NCBI GenBank assembly: GCA_051004675.1
Contig: JBPCKC010000021.1
Coordinates: 1-31,175, forward strand
DNA: 31,175 nt
Direction of reading: 5' to 3'
DNA from: JBDTSW01 sp051004675
Lineage (GTDB): Bacteria > Actinomycetota > Thermoleophilia > Solirubrobacterales > 70-9
Below, piece after piece: positions 1 through 7,961 of the stretch. Made by a program: the position numbers and the translations under genes. The notes beneath the pieces are model-generated. The model searched no databases. It saw only the letters and a program-made list of their open reading frames with translations, and was not told where the DNA came from. The first letter of the stretch is position 1. Every line of letters starts with the position of its first letter.

Positions 1-40
1 GGGGCGCACGGTGCCGAGCTGGGCGTGGACGGGGGACGAG

Positions 41-62
41 GCCCGTACCAGGAGGTACGGGC
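41..62. terminator. Perfect 9-bp hairpin in upstream intergenic DNA
   Basis: GCCCGTACC (41-49) and GGTACGGGC (54-62) form a perfect inverted repeat around the loop AGGA. No T-tract follows, as is common for high-GC actinobacterial terminators. It may end transcription of a gene lying to the left of the window, or be an operator. The rest of 1-238 shows no convincing gene. Confidence 0.35.
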
Positions 63-208
63 GAGGAGCCCGGGCGCGATCCAGCGACGGCATCCGTGCG
101 TCATCCGCGTGCGTGGGGATCGCGGAATTGCTCGTCTAGGCGCCGCCGGCGCGCGGAGGAGCGATGGCCGTGCGGGGGACGCCGACGGGGGTGATCGCTC
201 CTTCTCGC

Positions 209-214
209 TAAAAT
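209..214 (+). promoter_or_regulatory. Candidate -10 box of the Rieske-sufBD operon
   Basis: TAAAAT at 209-214 is an A/T-rich island in very GC-rich DNA, 24 bp before the GTG start of the Rieske gene. No TTGACA-like -35 is visible at the right distance, so this is a weak call made from the -10 alone. Confidence 0.3.
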
Positions 215-238
215 CCCGACCTCGCAACTAGGAATATT

Positions 239-553
239 GTGCCTGAAGTCACGGTGTGCAAAAGCGAGGATCTTTCGACGGGCGAAATGCGCCTGGTGTA
301 TGCGGACGATCGCAAGATCGGGATCTTCCGCTGCCAGGACGGTTCGCTGGTCGCGATCGAGGATCGCTGCTCGCACGACGACGGCCCGCTCGCCGAGGGG
401 GAGTTCGACGCAGCCGCCTGTACAGTGGAATGCCCGCGTCACGGCTCGCTCTTCGATCTGAGGACCGGCCGTCCGAAGACGCTCCCGGCGTTCAAGCCGG
501 TCGCCGTCTTCGAGGTCACCGACGACGGCGACCAAGTCAAGCTGGAGGTCTGA
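239..553 (+). CDS. Rieske [2Fe-2S] ferredoxin (non-haem type) of the SUF operon
   Basis: A 104-residue single-domain Rieske protein. It has the complete cluster motif: C44-S-H46 and C65-P-R-H68 (CxH/CxxH), followed by G-S-x-F-D. There is no signal peptide, so it is cytoplasmic. It resembles the ferredoxin component of ring-hydroxylating dioxygenases, but such proteins commonly sit inside actinobacterial SUF operons, where they are thought to act in Fe-S assembly or electron delivery. It starts with GTG at 239 and is followed 7 bp later by sufB, so the genes are co-transcribed. Family and motif are certain. The exact electron partner is not known. Confidence 0.9.
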   Translation: MPEVTVCKSEDLSTGEMRLVYADDRKIGIFRCQDGSLVAIEDRCSHDDGPLAEGEFDAAACTVECPRHGSLFDLRTGRPKTLPAFKPVAVFEVTDDGDQVKLEV

Positions 554-560
554 ACCCACG

Positions 561-2015
561 ATGGCAACGCCCGAGACAGTCGGATCCGAAAAGCAGCTCA
601 CCCAGTCCGAGGCGGGCCTGAAGGACATCGGCTCCGATTACAAGGAGCGCTTCGGATTCTCCGACCCGGAGACGGGTTACGCCTACAAGGCGCCCAAGGG
701 GCTCTCGCGCGAGCTGATCGAGTCGATCTCCTCCTACAAGCAGGAGCCGCAGTGGATGCGCGACTTCCGCCTCAAGGCCTACGACCACTTCATGGACCGT
801 CCCACCCCCACCTGGGGCGGCAACCTGGGCCAGATCAACTTCGACGACATCCACTACTTCGTCCGCGCGTCGGAGCGCTCGGAGCGAAGCTGGGACGAGG
901 TCCCCGACGACATCAAGAACACCTTCGACAAGCTGGGCATCCCGGAAGCCGAGCGCAAGTTCCTCTCCGGCGTCGGCGCCCAGTACGAGAGCGAGTCGGT
1001 CTACCACCAGGTGAACGAGAAGCTCGAGGCACAGGGCGTGATCTTCACCGACATGGACACCGCCCTTCGGGAGCACGAGGACCTGGTCCGCGAGTACTGG
1101 GCGACGATCATCCCGCCCAACGACAACAAGCTGGCCGCGCTGAACTCGGCGGTCTGGTCGGGCGGCTCGTTCGTCTACGTGCCCGCCGGCGTCAAGGTCG
1201 AGATGCCGCTGCAGGCCTACTTCCGGATCAACACCGAGAACATGGGCCAGTTCGAGCGGACGCTGATCATCGCCGAGGAAGGCTCGGACGTGCACTACAT
1301 CGAGGGCTGCACCGCACCCGTCTACTCCTCCGACTCGCTGCACTCGGCGGTCGTCGAGATCGCGGCCAAGCCGTCCTCGCGGGTCCGCTACACGACCGTC
1401 CAGAACTGGTCGCAGAACGTCTTCAACCTGGTCACCAAGCGGGCGGTCGCCTACGAGAACGCGACGATGGAGTGGGTCGACTGCAACCTCGGCTCGAAGC
1501 TGACGATGAAGTACCCGTCGATCTACCTCCTGGGCGAGAAGGCGCACGGCGAGATCCTCTCGATCGCGTTCGCCGGCAAGGGCCAGCACCAGGACGCCGG
1601 CGGCAAGATCATCCACGGCGCCCCGGGGACGACCTCCTCGATCTTCTCGAAGTCGATCTCGAAGGACGGTGGCCGTGCCACGTACCGCGGCCTGCTCGAG
1701 GTCGCGGAGGGCGCGACCGAGGCACGGTCGAAGGTCGTCTGCGACGCTCTCCTGCTCGACCCCGAGTCGCGCTCGGACACCTACCCGACGATCCGGATCG
1801 ACGAGTCCGACGCCAACGTCGGCCACGAGGCCTCGGTCTCCAAGGTCGGCGAGGACCAGCTCTTCTACCTCCAGTCGCACGGGCTGGACGAGGAGGAGGC
1901 GTCGAAGATGATCGTGAACGGGTTCATCGAGCCGATCGCCAAGGAGCTTCCGATGGAGTACTCCGTCGAGATGAACCGGCTGATCGAGCTACAGATGGAA
2001 GGTTCCATTGGCTAG
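561..2015 (+). CDS. sufB: Fe-S cluster assembly protein SufB
   Basis: A 484-residue SufB, the usual length. SufB forms the SufBC2D scaffold in the cytosol, on which [4Fe-4S] clusters are built from sulfur delivered by a cysteine desulfurase. The right-handed parallel beta-helix core runs from about residue 190 to 440. C394, in SKVVCDALLL, corresponds to the conserved sulfur-accepting Cys (E. coli C405), and H422-E423 follow in the conserved GHEASVSKVG segment near the expected cluster ligand. ATG start at 561. The end overlaps sufD by 8 bp, which indicates translational coupling. sufC, sufS and sufU are not downstream; they lie to the left of the window or elsewhere. Confidence 0.97.
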   Translation: MATPETVGSEKQLTQSEAGLKDIGSDYKERFGFSDPETGYAYKAPKGLSRELIESISSYKQEPQWMRDFRLKAYDHFMDRPTPTWGGNLGQINFDDIHYFVRASERSERSWDEVPDDIKNTFDKLGIPEAERKFLSGVGAQYESESVYHQVNEKLEAQGVIFTDMDTALREHEDLVREYWATIIPPNDNKLAALNSAVWSGGSFVYVPAGVKVEMPLQAYFRINTENMGQFERTLIIAEEGSDVHYIEGCTAPVYSSDSLHSAVVEIAAKPSSRVRYTTVQNWSQNVFNLVTKRAVAYENATMEWVDCNLGSKLTMKYPSIYLLGEKAHGEILSIAFAGKGQHQDAGGKIIHGAPGTTSSIFSKSISKDGGRATYRGLLEVAEGATEARSKVVCDALLLDPESRSDTYPTIRIDESDANVGHEASVSKVGEDQLFYLQSHGLDEEEASKMIVNGFIEPIAKELPMEYSVEMNRLIELQMEGSIG

Positions 2016-3201
2016 CCCCCCGGGGGCTGAGGCCGCTGCGGCGGCACCCTCCGTAGCCGAGACCGCCTGGCTGCGTAAGACGCGTGACGAGGCCAAGCAG
2101 GCCTCGGTCGGGCTGGAGCTGCCGACCCAGAAGGACAAGGGCTGGGAGTTCACCGACCTCTCGAGCCTCGACCTCGACGCCTACGACGACGGCCTGGCGA
2201 GCGTCGAGGGCCTTCCTCATGACGACGACGAGGTCGTGATCCTGCCGCTGGCCGAGGCGGCCGTCTCGCACCCCGACGTCGTACGCGCGCACCTCGGCAG
2301 CCTCGTGCCGGGCGACGACCCGTTCGTGACCCGTAACGCCTCCCGCTGGCGCGACGGGGTCCTGGTCTACGTCCCGCGCGGGGCTCGCCTGGCCGAGCCG
2401 CTTCGCCTCGACATCGCGGCCTCCGCGGATGAGGAGGTCAACTGGCGGATGCTCATCGTGGTCGCCGAAGGCGCCGAGGCGGAGGTCTGGGAGCGCTACT
2501 CATCCGACGGCGAGGGCCTCTTCAACGCGGTCGTGGAGCTCGTCGTCGGCGACGCCGCAACGCTGCGCTATGTCTGCGAGCAGGAGCTCTCCGACCAAAG
2601 CTGGGTATTCGCCACCCAGCGCGCCGAGATCGGCCGTGACGCCAACCTCGAGTGGACCGCCCTGGGCTTCGGCTCGGCGCGTGGCAAGGTGCGGATGGAG
2701 ACCAAGCTCGCCGGGCGCGGATCGTCGGCTCGTGTCACCGGCGCGTACGCGGGCACCGGCACTCAGCACCTCGACTACGACACGACTCAGGAGCACGTGG
2801 GCGCCCACACGAACTCCGACCTGGCGTTCCGCGGCGTGCTGACCGACAAGGCCACCGCCGTCTGGCGCGGGATGATCAAGGTCGATCCAGGCGCCCAGCA
2901 GACCGACGCCTTCCAGGAGAGCCGCAATCTCCTGCTCTCCAAGGACGCCCACGCCGACGCCATTCCCGGCCTCGAGATCGAGGCGGACGACGTGCGCTGC
3001 ACCCACGCGGCGGCCGTAGCCCAACTCGACCCCGAGCAGCTCCACTACCTCAAGGCCCGCGGCCTCTCCCACGCGGCGGCCACACAGCTCGTCGTGGAGG
3101 GATTCGTCGGCGAGCTGGTCGAACGCGCCCCGCGCGGACCCGCCCGCGACGAGCTGGCCGAGCGCCTCGAGCAGCGCCTCGGCCAGCTCGTACACCGCTA
3201 G
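2008..3201 (+). CDS. sufD: Fe-S cluster assembly protein SufD
   Basis: A 397-residue SufB/SufD-family protein, shorter than SufB and lacking its N-terminal segment, as expected for SufD. SufD pairs with SufB in the SufBC2D complex. Conserved core features include the DAFQESRNLLLS segment at about residues 302-313, followed by the A-x-A-I-P-G-L-E-I-E-A-D-D-V-x-C-x-H segment at about 317-334, with the conserved SufD Cys and His. The start is TTG at 2008, inside the last codons of sufB (8-bp overlap). The gene is the last of its operon: the next genes converge on it, with an 18-bp gap before the stop of the minus-strand 51-aa gene. Confidence 0.95.
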   Translation: MASPPGAEAAAAAPSVAETAWLRKTRDEAKQASVGLELPTQKDKGWEFTDLSSLDLDAYDDGLASVEGLPHDDDEVVILPLAEAAVSHPDVVRAHLGSLVPGDDPFVTRNASRWRDGVLVYVPRGARLAEPLRLDIAASADEEVNWRMLIVVAEGAEAEVWERYSSDGEGLFNAVVELVVGDAATLRYVCEQELSDQSWVFATQRAEIGRDANLEWTALGFGSARGKVRMETKLAGRGSSARVTGAYAGTGTQHLDYDTTQEHVGAHTNSDLAFRGVLTDKATAVWRGMIKVDPGAQQTDAFQESRNLLLSKDAHADAIPGLEIEADDVRCTHAAAVAQLDPEQLHYLKARGLSHAAATQLVVEGFVGELVERAPRGPARDELAERLEQRLGQLVHR

Positions 3202-3219
3202 CGCGGGTCGCTCCGCCCG

Positions 3220-3375
3220 TCAGGCATCCTCGTCGGGCTCGCCGCCCCGGCGCTCCTTGACCAGCGTCATCACCACGGAGCCGAGGACGATGATCACCGG
3301 GACCGCGTAGAGGACGTACATCCACCAATGGCTGACGTGGGCGAGCGGCAGGATGATCCCGGCGGCGAGGCTCAC
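3220..3375 (-). CDS. 51-aa single-pass membrane protein, last gene of the cupredoxin/membrane operon
   Basis: A short ORF read from the minus strand, starting GTG-AGC-CTC-GCC at 3375 and ending at TGA 3220. The protein starts MSLAAGIILPLAHVSHWW, continues with one hydrophobic helix (about residues 18-37), and ends in a charged tail, K-E-R-R-G-G-E-P-D-E-D-A. Its GTG overlaps the stop of the 493-aa membrane protein as GTGA, a 4-bp overlap typical of translational coupling. High G/C at third positions and the helix-plus-charged-tail design support it being real. Probably an accessory subunit of the membrane protein encoded just upstream. Family not recognised. Confidence 0.7.
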   Translation of the reverse strand: MSLAAGIILPLAHVSHWWMYVLYAVPVIIVLGSVVMTLVKERRGGEPDEDA

Positions 3376-4853
3376 GCGTTCGAGACCGAGAGCAGGAACA
3401 GCCCGAGGGTGGTGAAGCCGACCATCATCGCCAGCATCCAGTACTGGGAGCGGGCCGCGCTGCGCGCGTCACCGTAGGTGCTGAGCGCGCGGTCGTGCCC
3501 GAGGACCAGGGCGAGGACGTGGCCGACGACGAGTGCACCCACCTGCACGTACCAGACGAAGTTCGACGAGAGCAACCCGTAGTCGATCCCGGAGTCCGCC
3601 GTGCCGAACAGGTTTGAGCCGTCTCCCAGGGGGTCCGAGAGCAGGAACGTGAACTGGGCCTGCTCGAGGAAGACGAAGAAGCTGAAGTAGTGGGCCACCA
3701 GGTACGCGAGGGCGATCGGGATGAAGCCGTGCGCGAACCGGCCCGCCAGCTCGCGGGTGGAGTGCTCGCCGGAGCGGTCGCGGACGGTGTGCATCCCGGC
3801 CACGCCCGCCCAGAAGATCGCGGCCACGGCGCCGACGGTCGCGAGCATGTAGGCGGTGTTCGCCAGCCGCACCGAGGCCAGCGCGCCAAGGCCGTCGACC
3901 GCGTCGGCGAGTGACTTGATCGGCTCCGCGAGAAAACCCTCCGAGGCGCCGTCGAACGCCGTCACCCCGATCACCAGCAGGACCAGCGCGACCGAACCGG
4001 GGACCGTGGCCCAGCCCGTGGTGGCGGTGAGCCACCCCCGGCGCCCCAACCGCCCGTCGCGAACCTCCAGCGGGGAAAGCCGCGAGAACATGTTGAAGTG
4101 GACGGAGAACGCCTCGCCGCGCTCGAGCCACTTCTCGATCCCGAACAGCGACATGCCCACGAACGTGATGCCTGAGTAGAGGAGCGTCGCGACCGCGACG
4201 CTGTGCGGTGTGAGCCCGACCGCCTGGAACCCGCTCAGCGCGTACACCAGCTCGAACCAGGCGAAGGCCGCGATGCCGGCGACCGCCGGCCAGCGACCAA
4301 GGCGCTCGGGGTAGCGAAGCGGCGCCGGGGGCGATTGCCGTGCGACGAGCGTGAACAGCCCCGCGACGGTCCGAGCGATCGCCCGCCAGGGGTTGAGGGC
4401 CCGGAAGACGTCCCCCAGCAGCGCCGAGGCCACCACGAGCCCGAGCCAGAAGGTCGAGAAGATGAAGGTGAGGGCGAAGTTGCGATCGGGCGACTCGGTG
4501 CCCTCGAGCCCCGCATAGACGACCAGGCCCAACAGGAACACGCTGAGTGCGCCGGCGAGGAAGGCCGTGACGCGGTTGACGAGGAGCGCCGAGAGGCGCA
4601 CGGAGACCGGCCGCCAGCGCTCGCCCTCGAACCGAGCCTCCCTCCAGGCGATGGTGAGGGCAACGAACGACGCGATCAGGACCAGTGAGGCCCCCCACGC
4701 GAAGAGCCACTCGGGGATCGGCAGGTCCTGCTTTCCCACCAGCGCGCCGTGGGCCCCGGCGACCGCCGGGAAGGCGAGCGCCGCGGTACCGAGGCCGGTG
4801 AGGGCAGCACCAGCTGCGGCCCCAGGCCGCCTGCGTCGGGAGCCCGGGGCCAT
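3372..4853 (-). CDS. Polytopic membrane protein, about 12 TM helices, function unknown
   Basis: 493 residues. The N-terminus is basic, followed by a hydrophobic stretch ending in A-G-A-H-G, then about a dozen transmembrane segments. An amphipathic region with R-x4-H-S-T-R-E-L (about residues 350-365) lies between helices. Similar actinobacterial proteins have, I recall, been labelled fenitrothion hydrolase by homology, but nothing in the sequence supports a hydrolase: no catalytic motif is visible. It starts at ATG 4853 inside the TGA of the cupredoxin-like gene (TGATG) and is coupled to the 51-aa gene by GTGA. The operon suggests a membrane complex with an exported cupredoxin-like subunit. 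Substrate unknown; transport or copper handling is only a guess. Confidence 0.75.
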   Translation of the reverse strand: MAPGSRRRRPGAAAGAALTGLGTAALAFPAVAGAHGALVGKQDLPIPEWLFAWGASLVLIASFVALTIAWREARFEGERWRPVSVRLSALLVNRVTAFLAGALSVFLLGLVVYAGLEGTESPDRNFALTFIFSTFWLGLVVASALLGDVFRALNPWRAIARTVAGLFTLVARQSPPAPLRYPERLGRWPAVAGIAAFAWFELVYALSGFQAVGLTPHSVAVATLLYSGITFVGMSLFGIEKWLERGEAFSVHFNMFSRLSPLEVRDGRLGRRGWLTATTGWATVPGSVALVLLVIGVTAFDGASEGFLAEPIKSLADAVDGLGALASVRLANTAYMLATVGAVAAIFWAGVAGMHTVRDRSGEHSTRELAGRFAHGFIPIALAYLVAHYFSFFVFLEQAQFTFLLSDPLGDGSNLFGTADSGIDYGLLSSNFVWYVQVGALVVGHVLALVLGHDRALSTYGDARSAARSQYWMLAMMVGFTTLGLFLLSVSNA

Positions 4854-5290
4854 CAGCCCGGGGAGACCGTGATCTCAGCGATCGGCGTCGCGAGGTCGTG
4901 CCCTTCGAGCTCGAACACGCCCTCGATGTCGGCCGGCACGTCGAACTTCGTCGTCCCTCCGGCCACGACGCTCTGCTCGACGTCGTAGCCGTGGAGGTGA
5001 AGGTCCATCCCCGTGTCGGAGCTGACGACGAGGGCGATTCGCTCGCCGGCCTGAAAGTAGAGCCGTTGGAGCTCGCCAACCGGCTTGCCGTCCTCCACCT
5101 CGATCACCGGCGCCTCGAGTCTCGGCTCGTCGTCGGGCGGCTTGTCCCGTTCCGGCTTCTCGGAAGCGTTGGACGCGATCTCCGTGGCGGTCGCCGCGGG
5201 GTCGTCATCTTCGCCTCCACTCATGACGACGAGGAGCGCGACGGCCGCCACCAGCGCACCGCCGACCACGGCGATGCGCGCGCCGCTCAC
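4853..5290 (-). CDS. Membrane-anchored cupredoxin-like domain protein
   Basis: 145 residues. An N-terminal signal anchor (about 5-25) is followed by an acidic, low-complexity linker (about 26-60) and a C-terminal beta-sandwich domain resembling the EfeO-type cupredoxin family: H-L-H-G-Y-D, then A-D-I-E-G-V-F-E-L-E-G-H, then A-T-P-I-A-E-I-T-V-S-P. The His residues of a copper site are present, but the Cys of a type-1 copper centre is absent, so a blue-copper function is unlikely. It is exported and tethered outside the membrane. GTG start at 5290 overlaps the upstream 49-aa gene (GTGA), and its stop overlaps the next gene. It probably acts with the large membrane protein. Confidence 0.8.
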   Translation of the reverse strand: MSGARIAVVGGALVAAVALLVVMSGGEDDDPAATATEIASNASEKPERDKPPDDEPRLEAPVIEVEDGKPVGELQRLYFQAGERIALVVSSDTGMDLHLHGYDVEQSVVAGGTTKFDVPADIEGVFELEGHDLATPIAEITVSPG

Positions 5291-5436
5291 CGGGCCTGCT
5301 CCTGGCGGGCGCCACCCTCGAGCGAGGGTGCGTCAACGGTCTCCTCGCTGAAGACGAACACGAAGACGGCGACGATCGCGATCCCGATCACCAGCCCGAG
5401 GACGATCCCGAGTATGCGGTCTCCCCAGCGGTTCAC
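5287..5436 (-). CDS. 49-aa single-pass membrane protein, first gene of the cupredoxin operon
   Basis: Read from GTG at 5436 the protein begins MNRWGDRILG, has one strong hydrophobic helix (about residues 8-30, rich in V/I/F), then a polar tail ending G-G-A-R-Q-E-Q-A-R. An upstream in-frame TTG at 5496 is possible, but the extra 20 codons contain rare codons (ACT, CTA) and read like leader DNA. TAGACT lies 8 bp before the chosen GTG, so the mRNA may be leaderless. Its stop overlaps the cupredoxin-like gene (GTGA). Function unknown; presumably a small subunit of the same membrane assembly. Confidence 0.6.
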   Translation of the reverse strand: MNRWGDRILGIVLGLVIGIAIVAVFVFVFSEETVDAPSLEGGARQEQAR

Positions 5437-5540
5437 CGCCCCGAAGTCTAGGGCGCGCGGGCTAGTGGATCCCGAGCGCGGGGCTGCCACCGGCAAGGAA
5501 GCAGGGAGCGTGGCGTGCTCCGCACGCGAGCGACCGATGA

Positions 5541-5557
5541 CGCAGCCGGCGGCTGCG
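5541..5557 (-). terminator. Hairpin downstream of the CADD-like gene
   Basis: CGCAGCC (5541-5547) and GGCTGCG (5551-5557) form a perfect 7-bp stem with loop GGC. It begins 11 bp past the stop of the minus-strand gene ending at 5569. No U-tract is present. Confidence 0.4.
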
Positions 5558-5568
5558 CCGCACCGGGA

Positions 5569-6177
5569 TCAGACGCCGTCGAGGAGGCGCCAGTTAGCCC
5601 GAAACGCCGACTCGGCGGCGGTGGCGACGCGGTCTGCGTCGGCCTCGCTCGCCAGCTCGTCGATCAGCTCACGCGCCTCGGCGGCGTGCTCGACGTCGCG
5701 CTTCTCGTGGACACGGAAGTAGGCGGTCCCGGCCCCGTCGGCGAACCCGTAGCGCTCGAGCAGCCCCTCGCGCTTCGTCAGCGAGATCTGAGGCTGCCCG
5801 CTCTCGACCGCGTAGAGGCGGGCGAGCGTCGCGAGAGCGTCGCCCGATGCGGTCCAGGCGCGAACGCACTCCGCGGTCTCCGGGGTGGGCTCGGCGCCGG
5901 CGTCGCCTCCGGCCTCGCCCAAAAAGCCGTCCCACAGGGGCACATGGCCAAGCTCCTCTGCCGCGTGGCGGCGCAGGTCCTCACGCTCGGGCAGGGCATC
6001 GGCCACCGACTCGCTCATCTCGGCGATCGCCTCGACGGCGTGGCGGTACTGGCCCGAGTAGTCGGCCAGCTCGGAACGCGTCAACTCGCCGGCCGACCAC
6101 CGCTGGTAGAACGGGTGGCGCAGGACGTCCCAGCGCTCGCGGCTCGACTCGATTCGCTGCCAGATGCTGTTGCTCAA
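5569..6177 (-). CDS. CADD/PqqC-like haem-oxygenase-fold protein, putative di-iron oxidase
   Basis: 202 residues from the TTG at 6177, chosen because GGGAG lies 6 bp upstream; ATG 6210 and TTG 6228 are alternatives. An all-helical TENA/PqqC-type protein. The candidate metal ligands E64, H71, E125, H157, D161 and H164 follow the spacing 7, 54, 32, 4, 3. As I recall, that is the spacing of the di-iron ligands of Chlamydia CADD (E81, H88, E142, H174, D178, H181). CADD makes p-aminobenzoate from its own Tyr; a Tyr at the sacrificial position (CADD Y27) is not evident here, while the Lys of CADD K152 is matched. So it is probably a metal-dependent oxygenase of the HDO superfamily with an unknown substrate. 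Divergent from the catalase-like gene. Confidence 0.8.
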   Translation of the reverse strand: MSNSIWQRIESSRERWDVLRHPFYQRWSAGELTRSELADYSGQYRHAVEAIAEMSESVADALPEREDLRRHAAEELGHVPLWDGFLGEAGGDAGAEPTPETAECVRAWTASGDALATLARLYAVESGQPQISLTKREGLLERYGFADGAGTAYFRVHEKRDVEHAAEARELIDELASEADADRVATAAESAFRANWRLLDGV

Positions 6178-6227
6178 CTTCGACTCCCTGGTTCGTGGTG
6201 GGGCTCTCATGAGCATACTGTCCGGCA

Positions 6228-7127
6228 ATGACCACCCCAGAGGAGGGCCTTCGGGTCATCAACGGGCGTTTTGGCGTGCATCCGCGCCATCGCGCGCTGC
6301 ACGCGAAAGGGGTGCATTGCACCGCGACCTTCACCGGAAGTGAGGAAGGGGCGCGCCTCTCGCGCGCGGCGCACCTGAGCGGCGAACGGGTCCCGGTCTC
6401 GGTTCGATTCTCGAACGGGGGCGGCGATCCCACCGTGCCCGACTACGACCCGGACGTTCGCGGCCTCGCCGTGAGCTTCCACCTGCCCGACGGCTCCCGC
6501 ACGGACATCCTCTCTCAGACCCTCGACCGGTTCCCGTTCAAAGACCAGGAGGGATTCTTTGACTCCGTGCGGGCGAGCAAGCCGTCGCTGTCCGGGCTGG
6601 CCCACATGCCAGGGCTGCTGGCGCGGACCCCGAAGGCGATCCTGGCCCTCCCCGGCACCATGAGAGGCATGGCCTCACTTCCAACGAGCTTCGCCGCCCG
6701 CTCGTACAAAGCCCTGCACGCCTTCGGCATGACGAACGGCGAGGGCGAGACGACGTGGGTCCGCTACACGTGGCGGCCCACGATCCCGGAGGCCAACATC
6801 TCGCGGCGCGACGCCAAGGCCGCCGGCCGCGACTACCTGTTCGACGAGCTGTCCGAACGCCTCAGCCGCGGGCCGGTGCGGATGGAGATGGACCTGCAGA
6901 TCGCCGCCGCGGACGACGACCCCCACGACCCGTCCTCGGTGTGGCCCAAGGATCGTGAACGGGTGATCGCGGGCACCCTGGAGGTCACCGCCATCGACGA
7001 CGAGGCCGACGACGGCATCGTCTTCGACCCGATGCGGCTCACCGAGGGACTCGAGGCGTCGAACGACCCGGCGCTTCGCTTCCGCCCGCCGGTCTACGAC
7101 CTCTCGCACGCACGGCGCACCGCCTAG
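6228..7127 (+). CDS. Small haem catalase-like protein (SrpA-type catalase-related peroxidase)
   Basis: A 299-residue minimal catalase-fold protein, much shorter than classical catalases (about 480-750). H25, in ALHAKGVH, is the distal catalytic His of the family. RFSNGGGDPTVPDYDPDVRG (60-79) is the conserved distal-side segment. Near the C-terminus R286-P-P-V-Y290 gives the R-x3-Y proximal haem-ligand motif. The distal Asn of the usual N-x-P-x-F-F-x-R-D segment seems replaced (TLDRFPFKD, 98-106), so catalatic activity may be reduced and peroxidase-type chemistry more likely. No signal peptide. The start ATG 6228 is divergent from the CADD-like gene, about 50 bp away, so the two may share regulation. 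Confidence 0.85.
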   Translation: MTTPEEGLRVINGRFGVHPRHRALHAKGVHCTATFTGSEEGARLSRAAHLSGERVPVSVRFSNGGGDPTVPDYDPDVRGLAVSFHLPDGSRTDILSQTLDRFPFKDQEGFFDSVRASKPSLSGLAHMPGLLARTPKAILALPGTMRGMASLPTSFAARSYKALHAFGMTNGEGETTWVRYTWRPTIPEANISRRDAKAAGRDYLFDELSERLSRGPVRMEMDLQIAAADDDPHDPSSVWPKDRERVIAGTLEVTAIDDEADDGIVFDPMRLTEGLEASNDPALRFRPPVYDLSHARRTA

Positions 7128-7136
7128 CCCCCGGCG

Positions 7137-7961
7137 ATGGCGAGACCCCCCCGAGCCGATATCGCGGCCCCCGAGCTGCCCCCGCGCGTTCGCTGGCTGA
7201 ACGGGGAGCCCGCGTCGATGCCCGAGCTGACCGCCGCCGGCCCCGTCCTGGTCCACTTCTTCGACTTCGCCCAGCTCAACAGCGTTCGCGCCCTGCCGTA
7301 CGTGCGCGAGTGGCATCGCCGCTACTCGCAGCACGGGCTCACCGTGCTCGGCATCCACTCTCCGAGGTTCCCGTTCACGAAGACGGCCGAGGCGATCGCG
7401 GCCGGGATCGAGGGCCTGGGTATCTCCTACCCGGTTGCTCAGGACTCCTCCTACGCGATCTGGAACGACTACGGGGCCAAGGGCTGGCCCTCGCTGTTCC
7501 TGTGGAACAGCGACCGGGCGCTCGCCTGGTTTCACTTCGGCGAGGGCGACTACCGGGCCACGGAGGAGGCGATCCAGGAGGAGCTGCGCAGCGCCGACGC
7601 GCTTGTGGAGCTGCCGGAGCCGATGGCCCCGCTGCGGCCCTCCGACGCCCCCGGCGCGGGGGTCGCGGCGCCCACCGAGGAGCTCTTTCCCGGTGGTGGG
7701 CCCGGCGATCCGTGGGAGCCGGATGGACCCGGCACACCTCTCGAGCTGGAGTACGCCGCGGGGGCGGCCTACGCTGCCGCCGACGGAACCGGCGAGCTGA
7801 CGCTCGAACTCGACGGCTGCCCCGGGCGCTCGGTGCCGATCGACGGGCCGGGCCTGTACGAGCTCGCCGAGCACCCCGCCCACGAGCGCCACGAGCTGGC
7901 CCTGCGCACCGGCCCGGGCGTCAACGTCTACGCGATCTCGTTCGCCGCCGGAATGCCGTAG
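7137..7961 (+). CDS. Thioredoxin-fold protein without the redox-active cysteines
   Basis: 274 residues. An N-terminal thioredoxin/TlpA-like domain (about 20-160) resembles the C-terminal redoxin domain of DipZ/CcdA-associated proteins: V-L-V-H-F-F-D-F, then R-A-L-P-Y-V-R-E-W-H-R-R-Y, then L-G-I-H-S-P-R-F-P-F, and G-W-P-S-L-F (the cis-Pro loop). At the place of the CxxC it has Q46-L-N-S49, so neither redox Cys remains and disulfide exchange is not expected. The C-terminal third (about 200-272) is a beta-rich domain ending normally at A-G-M-P. It starts 9 bp after the catalase-like gene and is probably co-transcribed. Substrate binding or chaperone-like action is possible. Confidence 0.75.
   Translation: MARPPRADIAAPELPPRVRWLNGEPASMPELTAAGPVLVHFFDFAQLNSVRALPYVREWHRRYSQHGLTVLGIHSPRFPFTKTAEAIAAGIEGLGISYPVAQDSSYAIWNDYGAKGWPSLFLWNSDRALAWFHFGEGDYRATEEAIQEELRSADALVELPEPMAPLRPSDAPGAGVAAPTEELFPGGGPGDPWEPDGPGTPLELEYAAGAAYAAADGTGELTLELDGCPGRSVPIDGPGLYELAEHPAHERHELALRTGPGVNVYAISFAAGMP

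Noticed and set aside
1..93. Minus-strand ORF starting ATG at 93 and running off the window (MPSLDRARAPRPYLLVRASS...)
   Set aside because: Third positions are GC-rich, but it contains a perfect 9-bp hairpin (41-62), has no SD and only 31 residues; could be a divergent gene but cannot be supported.
3050..3328. 92-residue minus-strand ORF across the sufD end
   Set aside because: Gly/Arg-rich shadow; the true short gene there is in another frame at 3220-3375.
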